A DNA stretch of 64,000 nucleotides from an uncultured Bacteroidota bacterium (lineage in GTDB: Bacteria; Bacteroidota; Bacteroidia; Chitinophagales; Chitinophagaceae), in assembly GCA_903837525.1 (NCBI GenBank), contig CAILUU010000030.1:62001-126000 (forward strand), given 5' to 3'. Shown piece after piece: positions 46,492-55,476 of this stretch (the stretch's first letter is position 1; each line of letters begins with the position of its first letter). The notes under the pieces were generated by a model. It was not told where the DNA came from, did no database searches, and saw only the letters and a list, made by a program, of their open reading frames with translations. Both the position numbers and the translations under genes were made by a program.

Positions 46492-47028
46492 TTAACTAAG
46501 AAAAGATATTAGCTGCTCTGGAGTTTCTAAAATAGTAATTCTATCCTCAATTTTATCATACAAAAAACCTTGTTGTTGCATGGTTATGTTGTGTGTTAAC
46601 AAATGATTGTAAAACCCATCGGTATTTAAAATAAAAATTTGTTTGTTATGTATGCTTAATTGATTCCACGTAAGCATTTCGTAAAATTCGTCTAGTGTAC
46701 CAAAGCCACCAGGTAAAATAATTGCCGCATCACATTTATCGTAAAGTAGTTGTTTACGAATGTGCATGTTGTCTACAATAATCAATTCGCTAATTCCTTT
46801 ATGGCTGTGTTCTCTATCGGTTAATAATTGAGGAATTATACCAATTACATGACCACTTTTTTCTAGTACTGCATTGGCTACAGCACCCATTAGGCCTTTG
46901 TTTCCACCTCCATAAATTAAGGTAATATTTTGCTGCGCTAATAAATAACCTAATTGTTTTGCATGCTCTTCAAACAAAAGGTTTAGTCCACTTTTGCTAC
47001 CACAAAAAACAGCTATTGATTTTATCAT
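46492..47028 (-). CDS. LOG-family protein (TIGR00730), small form
   Basis: LOG-family Rossmann-like protein of 178 residues. The two family motifs are present: YGGGNKGLMGAVANAVLE and LPGGFGTLDEFYEMLTW (PGGxGTxxE). LOG enzymes cleave nucleoside 5'-monophosphates (cytokinin ribotides in plants, other nucleotides in bacteria). The cellular substrate here is unknown. A second, longer LOG protein lies at 48795-49493. Confidence 0.88.
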   Translation of the reverse strand: MIKSIAVFCGSKSGLNLLFEEHAKQLGYLLAQQNITLIYGGGNKGLMGAVANAVLEKSGHVIGIIPQLLTDREHSHKGISELIIVDNMHIRKQLLYDKCDAAIILPGGFGTLDEFYEMLTWNQLSIHNKQIFILNTDGFYNHLLTHNITMQQQGFLYDKIEDRITILETPEQLISFLS

Positions 47029-47113
47029 AATTTTATTAGTATCTTGAATTATTCTTTTAAACTATAAAAATAGGTATTACCATTTTATTTTTTCTTTTTA
47101 ATTATTAATTACG

Positions 47114-48661
47114 ATGTCGCCATTATTTCTTTTCTCCTTTGTAATTGGGTATTTTTTATTGCTTTTAGTTGTTGCTTATTTTACAAGTAGAGGTAGCAAT
47201 AATGATAGTTTTTTTATTGGTAATAGAAATAGTAATTGGATGTTGGTTGCCTTTGGAATGATTGGTACTAGCCTTAGTGGTGTTACGTTTGTAAGTGTGC
47301 CAGGTACCGTGGGTAAAGGAGGGTTTCAATACTATCAAGTAGTGTTAGGTTATTTTATTGGTTATTTAATTATTGCCTATATTTTATTACCTCTTTATTA
47401 TAGATTAAATCTTACTTCTATTTATAATTATTTAGAAAAAAGGTTTGGCCCGGTATCGTATAAAACAGGAGCTATTTTTTTTATTGTATCTAGGGCATTA
47501 GGTGCAACCGCAAGAATGTATTTGGTTGTAAATATTTTACAAATTTTTATTTTAAATAAAATGGGTATTCCTTTTTGGGCAACGGCGTTGGTTATTTTAG
47601 TACTCATTTTATTATACACTTTTGAGGGAGGTGTAAAAACCATTGTGTATACAGATATGTTACAAACAACTTTTATGTTGCTTGGTTTAATCGTATGTAT
47701 TGTTGCTGTTATGTATAAGTTAGATTTAGGATTAAGTTCAACATTAACAGAATTAGGCAATAACGGAATGACAAAACTATTTAATACCGATGCTAACGCA
47801 CCAGGCTTCTTTTTAAAACAAATAATTGGTGGTGCTTTTATTACTGTAGCTATGACAGGACTTGACCAAGAGATGATGCAAAAAAATATTAGTGTTCGTA
47901 CATTAAAAGATTCTCAAAAAAATATATTAACGCTTAGCACAGTTTTATTAGTTGTTAATTTTTTATTTTTATTAATGGGTGGTCTGTTATATTTGTATGC
48001 AGCCAAAACAGGCTTAACGGTTAAAGGTGACGATTTGTTTCCAGCAATAGCCCTTGGAGATACATTATCGGCAGGTATTTCTGTAATATTTATTATTGGA
48101 TTAATTTCTGCATTATTCCCAAGTGCAGATGGAGCATTAACAGCACTAACCTCTTCTTTTTGTATAGATATTTTAGGGCTCAAAAAAAGAAAAGATTTAG
48201 ATGAAGCACAAAAAAAGAAAAAACGTTTAATTGTTCATTTAACATTTGCTATACTTTTCTTTTTGTTAGTTATGTTATTTAAATGGATAGATGACAAATC
48301 AATTATAGATGTAATTTTAAAAGTAGCTGGTTATACCTATGGTCCATTGTTAGGTTTATTTGCTTTTGGTATTTTAACACAACGAAAAATTAAAGATAAA
48401 TATGCTTTAATAGTATGTTTATTATCTCCTTTAATAATTTTAGGTACCGACTTAATTAATAATCCAGATTGGTTTGTAACTCGTTTTGGATTCTCAGAAA
48501 TCACAACTACAAATTTAAAAGCATTTTCAGAAAAAATATTTCATGGCTATAAGTTTGGGATTGAAATATTAATACTAAATGGATTCGTAACATTTTTTGG
48601 CCTATTCTTAATTTCTAAAAAAGATGTTAAAAGAGAGTTAGTAGCTAATGAAAATGAGTAA
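47114..48661 (+). CDS. sodium:solute symporter (SSS family)
   Basis: Inner-membrane sodium-coupled transporter of the SSS family, 515 residues with about 13 membrane helices. Recognisable are GTSLSGVTFVSVPGTVG in the first helices, VVNILQIFIL, TYGPLLGLFAFGIL and the sodium-site segment SALFPSADGALTALTSSF. Substrates in this family include sugars, proline, pantothenate and carboxylates; this one is not resolved. It is followed by a strong 14-bp hairpin. Confidence 0.9.
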   Translation: MSPLFLFSFVIGYFLLLLVVAYFTSRGSNNDSFFIGNRNSNWMLVAFGMIGTSLSGVTFVSVPGTVGKGGFQYYQVVLGYFIGYLIIAYILLPLYYRLNLTSIYNYLEKRFGPVSYKTGAIFFIVSRALGATARMYLVVNILQIFILNKMGIPFWATALVILVLILLYTFEGGVKTIVYTDMLQTTFMLLGLIVCIVAVMYKLDLGLSSTLTELGNNGMTKLFNTDANAPGFFLKQIIGGAFITVAMTGLDQEMMQKNISVRTLKDSQKNILTLSTVLLVVNFLFLLMGGLLYLYAAKTGLTVKGDDLFPAIALGDTLSAGISVIFIIGLISALFPSADGALTALTSSFCIDILGLKKRKDLDEAQKKKKRLIVHLTFAILFFLLVMLFKWIDDKSIIDVILKVAGYTYGPLLGLFAFGILTQRKIKDKYALIVCLLSPLIILGTDLINNPDWFVTRFGFSEITTTNLKAFSEKIFHGYKFGIEILILNGFVTFFGLFLISKKDVKRELVANENE

Positions 48662-48732
48662 GATGAAATTATTACAAAGTTTCAAAATGCTCATTAATTA
48701 AAATAAACTGTATTTTTACATAGTTAGTAACT

Positions 48733-48766
48733 GCCATTTTTCATTTTACGCTAAATGAAAAATGGC
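48733..48766 (+). terminator. strong 14-bp stem-loop after the symporter gene
   Basis: GCCATTTTTCATTT (48733-48746) pairs exactly with AAATGAAAAATGGC (48753-48766) across a 6-nt loop, followed by TTTACTTTT. A terminator for the symporter is likely; a 5'-leader structure of the following operon cannot be excluded. Confidence 0.65.
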
Positions 48767-48794
48767 TTTACTTTTAAATAAATAAACTATAAAA

Positions 48795-49493
48795 ATGAAC
48801 GGAGAAATTAATTTAGCTAAAGAGCGTCAGTGGAAAGAAAGCCAAGCACATAGTAGCTGGCAAATATTTAAAATAATGGCAGAGTTTGTAGATGGTTTTG
48901 AAACGTTAAATAAAATAGGACCATGTATAACAATATTTGGAAGCGCAAGAACAAAGCCGGGTAATAAGTATTACGAATTAGCTGTTGAAATTGCTCAACG
49001 CCTTGCCGAGGAAGGTTTTGGAATTATTACTGGTGGAGGCCCAGGAATAATGGAAGCTGCAAATAAAGGAGCATCAATTGCTGGAGGGAAATCTGTAGGG
49101 TTAAATATTGAATTGCCTTTTGAACAACATGCCAATCCTTATATTGATAGAGATAAAAATTTAAACTTCGACTTCTTCTTTGTACGTAAAGTAATGTTTG
49201 TAAAATATAGCCAAGGATTTATAATGATGCCCGGTGGCTTTGGTACAATGGATGAGTTTTTTGAGGTAGTAACGTTAATACAAACAGGTAAATTTAAACA
49301 AAGCCCCATGATACTGGTAGGTAAAAGCTACTGGAGTGGCTTAATAAAATGGATTAAAGAAACGATGGGAGAGGCTGAACATAATATTAATCCAGAGGAT
49401 TTAGATTTAATTCATTTATTTGATACTGCCGATGAGGTAGTAAACTTCCTATTAAATTATTATAAAACGAGTACTCTAGTACCAAATTTTTAA
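48795..49493 (+). CDS. LOG-family protein (TIGR00730), long form
   Basis: The second LOG-family protein, 232 residues. It has an extra N-terminal stretch of about 45 residues, then FGSARTKPGNKYYELAVEIA, TGGGPGIMEAANKGA and MMPGGFGTMDEFFEVVTLIQT. Like the paralogue at 46492-47028 it probably hydrolyses a nucleoside monophosphate. It heads a tight operon: its stop overlaps the O-methyltransferase ATG by one base (TAATG), followed by a LysM glucosaminidase and hpt. Linkage to hpt fits a nucleotide-salvage or repair role (inference). Confidence 0.88.
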   Translation: MNGEINLAKERQWKESQAHSSWQIFKIMAEFVDGFETLNKIGPCITIFGSARTKPGNKYYELAVEIAQRLAEEGFGIITGGGPGIMEAANKGASIAGGKSVGLNIELPFEQHANPYIDRDKNLNFDFFFVRKVMFVKYSQGFIMMPGGFGTMDEFFEVVTLIQTGKFKQSPMILVGKSYWSGLIKWIKETMGEAEHNINPEDLDLIHLFDTADEVVNFLLNYYKTSTLVPNF

Positions 49494-50128
49494 TGGAATT
49501 AGTTAACCATATTGTAGAAGCTTATGCAAAAAAAAATACATCGTTAATAGATGATGTGTTAACTGAAATAGAAGAATACACACTTCAACATCATCCACAT
49601 GCACATATGTTAAGTGGTCATGTTCAAGGAAAAGTGTTAGAGTTTTTTAGCTGTATGGTTCAACCAAAAAATGTATTAGAAATTGGCACATTTACCGGCT
49701 TTAGTGCATTGTGTTTAGTCAAGGGCTTGCAACTCAATGGAGTTTTACATACTATTGAACTAAGAGACGAAGATGCAAAAACAGCACAACAGTTTTTTGA
49801 TAAAGCCAGTGTAAAAAATATAACGTTGCATACAGGAAATGCGTTACAAATTATTCCAACATTAACCCAAACATGGGACTTAGTTTTTATAGATGCAGAT
49901 AAAACAAACTATATTAACTATTACGAATTAATTTTACCTAATGTAAAAACAGGTGGTTGGATAATTGCAGATAATGTATTGTTTCATGGACAGGTATTAG
50001 AAAATGAAGTTGTTGGCAAAAATGCAAAAGCAATACATGAGTTTAATGAGTATGTTACTAATGATAAAAGAGTAGAACAAGCTTTGCTTACGGTAAGAGA
50101 TGGGTTATTGCTTATAAAAAAATTATAA
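49493..50128 (+). CDS. SAM-dependent O-methyltransferase (class I, caffeoyl-CoA OMT-like)
   Basis: Class I SAM methyltransferase of 211 residues in the O-methyltransferase family 3 group. Motifs are VLEIGTFTGFSALCLVKGL (SAM-binding), GVLHTIELRDEDAK, WDLVFIDADKTNYINYYE (metal-binding Asp) and GGWIIADNVLFHG. Bacterial members methylate small catechols, tRNA or unknown acceptors; the substrate is not resolved. It overlaps the LOG gene by one base and precedes the LysM glucosaminidase gene by one base. Confidence 0.88.
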   Translation: MELVNHIVEAYAKKNTSLIDDVLTEIEEYTLQHHPHAHMLSGHVQGKVLEFFSCMVQPKNVLEIGTFTGFSALCLVKGLQLNGVLHTIELRDEDAKTAQQFFDKASVKNITLHTGNALQIIPTLTQTWDLVFIDADKTNYINYYELILPNVKTGGWIIADNVLFHGQVLENEVVGKNAKAIHEFNEYVTNDKRVEQALLTVRDGLLLIKKL

Positions 50129-50129
50129 A

Positions 50130-51242
50130 ATGAAAAGATTACTATTGATAGCTTATTTGTTTTGTGCACAAAATATTTTTGCACAAGAGCTTACTGCAGT
50201 CCAATATGTAGAAAAATATAAAGAACTTGCTATAAGAGAAATGAAACGCATGGGTGTACCAGCGGCCATTACACTTGCACAAGGTATTTTAGAAAGCGAA
50301 AGTGGCAATAGTGTTTTGGTAAAAAAATCAAATAATCATTTTGGAATAAAATGTAAAACGAGCTGGACAGCAGGTGGCGTATCGCATGATGATGATGCTA
50401 CTGGCGAATGCTTTAGGGTGTATAAAACAGCTGAAGATAGTTACAGAGATCACAGTAATTTTTTACGAAATAATCAACGTTACGGCAATTTATTTACGTT
50501 AGATATAACCGATTATAAAGGTTGGGCTTACGGGCTAAAAAAAGCTGGATATGCAACTAACCCTCGTTATCCGGAAATTGTAATAAGTAATATTGAAAAA
50601 TATAATTTGCAACAATATACACTAGGTGCTGCAGCAAATGCCCCAAAATATGATGCTAGCCAATTTGACGATGATGCAAAAGAAGAGAATAAAGTTATTT
50701 TAGAAAATGACGAAGCTAATTTAAGTACGTTAGATGTATCGAATACAGTAGTAAAAGTTAATGGAACAAAATGCGTATTAGCCAATAAAGGAACATCGCT
50801 ATTATTTATTGCAACTAAAAATAATATTGCGTTAAGTAAATTGTTAGAGTTTAACGAACTTGCAGAAGATGGTCTTTTAGCAAAAGACCAATATGTTTTT
50901 TTACAAAAAAAAGATAAGATAGGGGATAGAGAATTTTATCTAACACAAAAAGGGGAAAGCGCCTTTGATGTAGCACAAAAAAGTGGTATTCAATTGCAAT
51001 ACTTACTTGATTATAATAAACTAAGCGAAAACCGCATTTTACCAACCGGTACCAAATTGTTGTTAAAACCAAAAGATAAAATAAATACATCGCAAAAAAA
51101 TAATTTACATACAGTAGCTTCAAAAGAAGGATTATATAGTATAGCAAAAAAATATAACATTACGGTTGATCAATTACGTACTTGGAATTTATTAACAAGC
51201 GACAGTTTAAGAATAGGACAACAATTAAAAATTAGCGAATAA
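50130..51242 (+). CDS. exported glucosaminidase-domain protein with LysM repeats
   Basis: Cell-wall hydrolase of 370 residues: signal peptide (about 1-19, LLLIAYLFCAQNIFAQ), an N-acetylglucosaminidase (FlgJ/LytD-like) domain (about 25-165, with GVPAAITLAQGILESESGNS containing the catalytic Glu, NNHFGIKCK and SYRDHSNFLRNNQRYG), and up to three C-terminal LysM or LysM-like repeats (about 210-255, 260-310, 324-369). It probably binds and trims peptidoglycan in the periplasm. The last LysM (HTVASKEGLYSIAKKY) is the clearest. Confidence 0.9.
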   Translation: MKRLLLIAYLFCAQNIFAQELTAVQYVEKYKELAIREMKRMGVPAAITLAQGILESESGNSVLVKKSNNHFGIKCKTSWTAGGVSHDDDATGECFRVYKTAEDSYRDHSNFLRNNQRYGNLFTLDITDYKGWAYGLKKAGYATNPRYPEIVISNIEKYNLQQYTLGAAANAPKYDASQFDDDAKEENKVILENDEANLSTLDVSNTVVKVNGTKCVLANKGTSLLFIATKNNIALSKLLEFNELAEDGLLAKDQYVFLQKKDKIGDREFYLTQKGESAFDVAQKSGIQLQYLLDYNKLSENRILPTGTKLLLKPKDKINTSQKNNLHTVASKEGLYSIAKKYNITVDQLRTWNLLTSDSLRIGQQLKISE

Positions 51243-51252
51243 AATTTATACA

Positions 51253-51786
51253 ATGCAAATACAAGTTTTTGATAAAACATTTGAACCATACATTACTGCA
51301 ACACAAATAAATGAACAAATTAAAAAAATAGCAGCGCAGTTAAATATAGATTATGCAGGTAAGCGACCCTTGTTTATAGCTATTTTAAATGGTTCTTTTA
51401 TGTTTGCTTCTGATTTATTTAAAGAGCTTACTATTGATGCCGAAATTTGTTTCATAAAACTAGCATCGTATAAGGGCACAAAAAGTACAGGTAATGTAAT
51501 TACCTCAATTGGGTTAGATATTCCTTTAACCGATAGACACTTAATAATCGTAGAGGATATTGTAGATACAGGCAAAACTTTAGATGCATTTTTGCCGCAA
51601 TTAATTAACCAACAGCCCGTTACTTTAAAAATAGCCGCTTTACTTCATAAGCCAGAAGCATTGCAATTTCCAGTAACCATTGATTATTTGGGTTTTGAAG
51701 TACCTAATAAATTTTTATTGGGCTATGGGCTTGATTATGATGGACTTGGACGTAATCTTAAGGAAATTTATAAGCTTGTTGAATAA
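51253..51786 (+). CDS. hpt: hypoxanthine phosphoribosyltransferase
   Basis: Purine salvage enzyme that makes IMP (and probably GMP) from hypoxanthine/guanine and PRPP. The 177 residues carry the PRPP loop VEDIVDTGKTLDAFLP and the early ILNGSFMFASDLFKEL segment. The FLLGYGLDYDGLGRNLKEIY C terminus is typical. It is the last gene of the LOG operon, 10 bp after the LysM gene. Confidence 0.94.
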   Translation: MQIQVFDKTFEPYITATQINEQIKKIAAQLNIDYAGKRPLFIAILNGSFMFASDLFKELTIDAEICFIKLASYKGTKSTGNVITSIGLDIPLTDRHLIIVEDIVDTGKTLDAFLPQLINQQPVTLKIAALLHKPEALQFPVTIDYLGFEVPNKFLLGYGLDYDGLGRNLKEIYKLVE

Positions 51787-51862
51787 TAAATTCACTCAAA
51801 GGCATCATTTTTGGGCAATAAATTGTATATATAGAAAATATTTTTTACCTTAACAACGAACA

Positions 51863-53668
51863 TTGTCTTTGTTAAAAAAAATAATACATATTGTATGTCT
51901 TTTACTATTAGCAAATTTTGCTAATGCCCAATACTATTTACGTGGAGAGGTAAGAGACGAAAAAAATAAACCGTTACAAAACGCTAAAATTTTTCTACAC
52001 ACATCTAAGCAATTATACTATTCTGGTAGTTCTGGTGGGTTTGGCATTACTACACACACATTAGTGGATAGCGCAACCATATCTCAAGAAGGTTACGAAA
52101 CTAAAACTATAAAAATACAATCTGACGTATGGCAAAATTTTATTTTAAAAGTATCATCATCTAACGCAAATAAAAATAAGCCCAAATTAATATCGGTAAC
52201 AAAAAATTTGCAACAAAATGCAAGACTAAAATGGTTTGTTGATGAGGAAACCTACTTTCAAATTGTAGAAAACGATTTTGTACATGCTAGTGAATTTAAT
52301 AGCACTGGATTTTCATTAAATGTAAATAAAGCCTCGTATAGTAATGTACGTAGGTTTTTAAATGTAGGAAGTACAGTGCCTCCAGATGCTGTTCGTACCG
52401 AAGAATTAATTAACTATTTTAATTTACATTATAAGCAACCTGAAAAAAAAGATATTTTTAATATTGAATCTCAATTAACCAATTGCCCTTGGAACCAAGC
52501 AAGCCAATTGCTCTATATAAACGTAAATGCACAAAAGCTAGATTTAGAAAAAGTGCCTTCTGGTAATTTTGTTTTTTTGGTAGATGCTTCGGGAAGCATG
52601 GACATGCCCAATAAGCTCCCTTTATTAAAAGCCGCCTTTCAACTTTTTGTAAAAAATTTAAGAGATAAAGATACCATGTCGGTTGTAATTTATGGTGGTA
52701 CAGTGACTGTATGGCTACCCCCAACTGGCGGAGCTGAAAAAGAGAAAATTATAAAACGAATAGAGGAGTTAGAAGCAATGGGAGATACCCCAGGGGAAGC
52801 AGCAATTTTAACAGCCTATCGTTTAGCGGAACATACATTTATTAAAGATGGAAATAATAGAGTAGTACTTTGTACAGATGGTGATTTTAATGTAGGCATT
52901 ACCTCCGAAAAAGATTTGGATGATTTAATTACAAAGGAACGACAAAAAGGAGTTTATCTTACTTGCTTAGGTGTAGGAATGGGTAATTTTAAAGATAGTA
53001 AATTAGAGACATTAGCAAAACGAGGTAATGGTAACTATGCTTATTTAGATAATATTGCCGAAGCCGAAAAAGTATTGGTAAAAGAACTAACACAAACTTT
53101 TTATGCAGTAGCAGACGATGTTTATATGAACGTACAATTTAATCCTGAATTGGTAAAAGAGTATAAGTTAATTGGATTCGATAATAAAAGAGATGCAGTA
53201 GCTGACAGTACTACAGATATGGAAGGTGGCGAAATTGGAAGTGGCAATAGCACCCTTGCCTTGTTTGAAATACAACCTGTTGACACTAACGCTTTATCAA
53301 CAAAATTATCTAATCAAACAATGGCAACGTTAAGTTTAAAATATGGTTTGTGTAACGATTCAACCCAAGTTACAAAAGTATACGACTGTCCTTATAAGTT
53401 AGAAGAGTTTAAAACTATACATAACGATTATCAATTTGCTGCAGCTGTTGCTATGTTTTCTTACAAATTAAAACAATCAAAATTTGGTAAGCATATTGAT
53501 TGGTTAGATATTGAAACAATAACATTGGAAAGTTACAAGTCAGATAATTATTTGCAAAACGATTTTTTACAACTCGTACACAAAGCCAAAGAAATTTATA
53601 CAGGTACACAAAAAAGAAAAAGAAAGAAGAGTAATTATAACAATCCCTCATCCGAAAAACTAAAATAA
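51863..53668 (+). CDS. YfbK-type exported von Willebrand factor A-domain protein
   Basis: The 601-residue protein begins with a signal peptide (about 1-23, IIHIVCLLLLANFANAQ) and appears to start at a TTG codon (51863); no in-frame ATG gives the signal peptide. An N-terminal carboxypeptidase-regulatory-like sandwich (about 27-100) is followed by a YfbK-type linker (NKASYSNVRRFL) and a VWA domain with the MIDAS motif FVDASGSMD-like (VFLVDASGSMD, about residue 240), then LCTDGDFNVG. VWA domains mediate metal-dependent protein interactions; the role is unknown. Its 3' end overlaps radC by 34 bp on the opposite strand. Confidence 0.85.
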   Translation: MSLLKKIIHIVCLLLLANFANAQYYLRGEVRDEKNKPLQNAKIFLHTSKQLYYSGSSGGFGITTHTLVDSATISQEGYETKTIKIQSDVWQNFILKVSSSNANKNKPKLISVTKNLQQNARLKWFVDEETYFQIVENDFVHASEFNSTGFSLNVNKASYSNVRRFLNVGSTVPPDAVRTEELINYFNLHYKQPEKKDIFNIESQLTNCPWNQASQLLYINVNAQKLDLEKVPSGNFVFLVDASGSMDMPNKLPLLKAAFQLFVKNLRDKDTMSVVIYGGTVTVWLPPTGGAEKEKIIKRIEELEAMGDTPGEAAILTAYRLAEHTFIKDGNNRVVLCTDGDFNVGITSEKDLDDLITKERQKGVYLTCLGVGMGNFKDSKLETLAKRGNGNYAYLDNIAEAEKVLVKELTQTFYAVADDVYMNVQFNPELVKEYKLIGFDNKRDAVADSTTDMEGGEIGSGNSTLALFEIQPVDTNALSTKLSNQTMATLSLKYGLCNDSTQVTKVYDCPYKLEEFKTIHNDYQFAAAVAMFSYKLKQSKFGKHIDWLDIETITLESYKSDNYLQNDFLQLVHKAKEIYTGTQKRKRKKSNYNNPSSEKLK

Positions 53669-54339
53669 CCCTCTTCACTAACAATAATATGGTCCATTAT
53701 TTGAATATCAAAATAAGTTGCCGCTTGTTTAATTTTAAGCGTTACTGTCTCATCGGCACGGCTAGGGTTTAAATTACCACTTGGGTGGTTATGGCACAAT
53801 ACAATTCTTGTTGCATCATGTTCCAATGCTTTCTTTAAAATTATTCTTGGGTCTACAACTGTACCAGTAATACCCCCTTTACTAATTATTTCAAAATGAT
53901 TTAATTTACAAGCTTGGTTTAAAAACAAAACAGCAAAAACTTCAAATTTATAATCTTTAAGTAGGGGCTGTAAATAATTCCCTATTTTTTTGCTGGAGTT
54001 CAACACCGGTTTATCTAAAGTACTAGCCACTTGGCGTCTATTACCTAATTCAAGTGCAGCCGCTATAGTTATAGCCTTTGCTTGCCCAATACCTTTTATT
54101 TTTTGTAAATCTTTAAGCGATAGCTTTCCTAACTCTACTAAATTATTACTACCCAGCTGTAATATTTCTTTAGCTAACTCTACAGCACTTTTTTCTTTAC
54201 TACCATTATTTATCAATATAGCAATCAATTCACTATTACTAAGGGTATTGGCACCATTAAGCACCATCTTCTCTCTAGGCCGGTCATCAATAGCCCAATT
54301 TTTTATAGATGTGGAAGGGTTGTTGAAATTATCCATCAC
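53635..54339 (-). CDS. radC: RadC/UPF0758-family protein with MPN/JAB domain
   Basis: The 234-residue protein has an N-terminal helix-hairpin-helix region (about 75-110, LQKIKGIGQAKAITIAAALEL) and a C-terminal JAB/MPN metalloprotease-like domain with LCHNHPSGNLNPSRAD (HxH...D metal site). RadC was once thought to be a repair protein, but its role is unclear. It may start at the second ATG. Its 3' end overlaps the VWA gene by 34 bp, an unusual convergent overlap. Confidence 0.92.
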   Translation of the reverse strand: MMDNFNNPSTSIKNWAIDDRPREKMVLNGANTLSNSELIAILINNGSKEKSAVELAKEILQLGSNNLVELGKLSLKDLQKIKGIGQAKAITIAAALELGNRRQVASTLDKPVLNSSKKIGNYLQPLLKDYKFEVFAVLFLNQACKLNHFEIISKGGITGTVVDPRIILKKALEHDATRIVLCHNHPSGNLNPSRADETVTLKIKQAATYFDIQIMDHIIVSEEGYFSFSDEGLL

Positions 54340-54368
54340 ATCAAATATAAAGGTTAAAAAGTAAATGA

Positions 54369-54376
54369 TACATTTG
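54369..54376 (+). promoter_or_regulatory. -7 box TACATTTG upstream of prs
   Basis: TACATTTG fits TAnnTTTG and lies 85 nt upstream of the prs ATG. No TTTG appears at the -33 distance. It would give a leader of about 80 nt. Confidence 0.4.
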
Positions 54377-54461
54377 CAAGAATAAATGTTGTGCTTTGTG
54401 CGTACTAAGGCGTAAAAAATCCAACAAAATCATCTTTAATTAACCATACAATAACAAATTA

Positions 54462-55415
54462 ATGGAAACATCTGTAAAATTATTTTCTGGTACAGGCTCA
54501 AAATATCTTGCCGAAAAAATTGCAACAAAATTTGGCGAAGCATTAGGTAAAGTAAAAATTCAACGCTTTAGCGATGGAGAAATTTATGTAGAGTTTGAAG
54601 AAAGTATTAGAGGGAAATTTGTTTTTTTAATACAAAGCACTTTTGCCCCAACCGATAATATGATGGAGTTGTTGTTAATGATTGATGCTGCAAAAAGAGC
54701 ATCTGCCTATAAAGTTATTGCCGTAATTCCCTACTATGGTTTTGCAAGGCAAGATAGAAAAGATAGACCCAGAGTGGCTATTGGTAGTAAATTAGTAGCC
54801 AATATGTTAACAGCTGCGGGTGCAGATAGAGTGATTACAATGGATTTACATGCACCACAAATTCAAGGTTATTTTGATATTCCCGTAGATCATCTTGAGT
54901 CTTCAGCAGTTTTTTTACCTTATATCGAAAGTTTGAAATTAGATAACCTAATTTTTGCTGCACCGGATGTAGGTAGTGCAAATCGAATAAGAGAGTTTGC
55001 TACGTATTTTGAATGCGAAATGGTTATTTGTGATAAGCACAGAAAAAGAGCAAATGAAATTGCTAGCATGGTTGTTATTGGCGATGTTACTGATAAAGAT
55101 GTAGTAATAGTGGATGATATTTGTGATACGGGAGGCACATTAGCAAAAAGTGCAGGATTATTAAAAGAGAAAGGTGCTAAAAGTGTACGGGCATTAATAA
55201 CCCATCCTGTATTAAGTGGTAATGCCTACGAAACTATACAAAATAGTGTACTAGAAGAATTGGTTGTTTGCGATACCATCCCTATTAAAGAGGGTTATAG
55301 TAAAATAAAAGTTATAAGTACCGACCAATTGTTTGCAACTACCATACGTAATGCCTTTGAAAATAAAAGTATCAACGAATTATTTATGAGGAGTAAGATG
55401 GCAAATAAGAAATAA
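54462..55415 (+). CDS. prs: ribose-phosphate pyrophosphokinase
   Basis: PRPP synthetase that makes 5-phosphoribosyl diphosphate from ribose 5-phosphate and ATP for nucleotide, histidine and tryptophan synthesis. The 317 residues are full length with FSDGEIYVEFEESIRG, the catalytic flexible loop region PYYGFARQDRKDRPRV, VITMDLHAPQIQGYF and the PRPP-binding VIVDDICDTGGTLAK. rplY follows 61 bp downstream and has its own promoter. Confidence 0.96.
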   Translation: METSVKLFSGTGSKYLAEKIATKFGEALGKVKIQRFSDGEIYVEFEESIRGKFVFLIQSTFAPTDNMMELLLMIDAAKRASAYKVIAVIPYYGFARQDRKDRPRVAIGSKLVANMLTAAGADRVITMDLHAPQIQGYFDIPVDHLESSAVFLPYIESLKLDNLIFAAPDVGSANRIREFATYFECEMVICDKHRKRANEIASMVVIGDVTDKDVVIVDDICDTGGTLAKSAGLLKEKGAKSVRALITHPVLSGNAYETIQNSVLEELVVCDTIPIKEGYSKIKVISTDQLFATTIRNAFENKSINELFMRSKMANKK

Positions 55416-55418
55416 GCA

Positions 55419-55449
55419 ATTGTCAATTGCCTATTTTCCCCTACTTTTG
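55419..55449 (+). promoter_or_regulatory. promoter of rplY: ATTG-N19-TACTTTTG
   Basis: The -7 box TACTTTTG (55442-55449) fits TAnnTTTG. ATTG at 55419-55422 lies 19 nt upstream, the expected spacing for a -33 box, and forms part of a GCAATTG-TC-AATTGC palindrome. The ATG is 27 nt after the -7 box. Confidence 0.65.
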
Positions 55450-55476
55450 CACCTCAAAAATAAAAATTTTAATAAA

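Noticed and set aside
48733-48766. The 14-bp hairpin as a riboswitch for the LOG operon
   Set aside because: A simple perfect stem with a small loop and a downstream T-rich stretch fits a terminator; no conserved aptamer pattern is visible.
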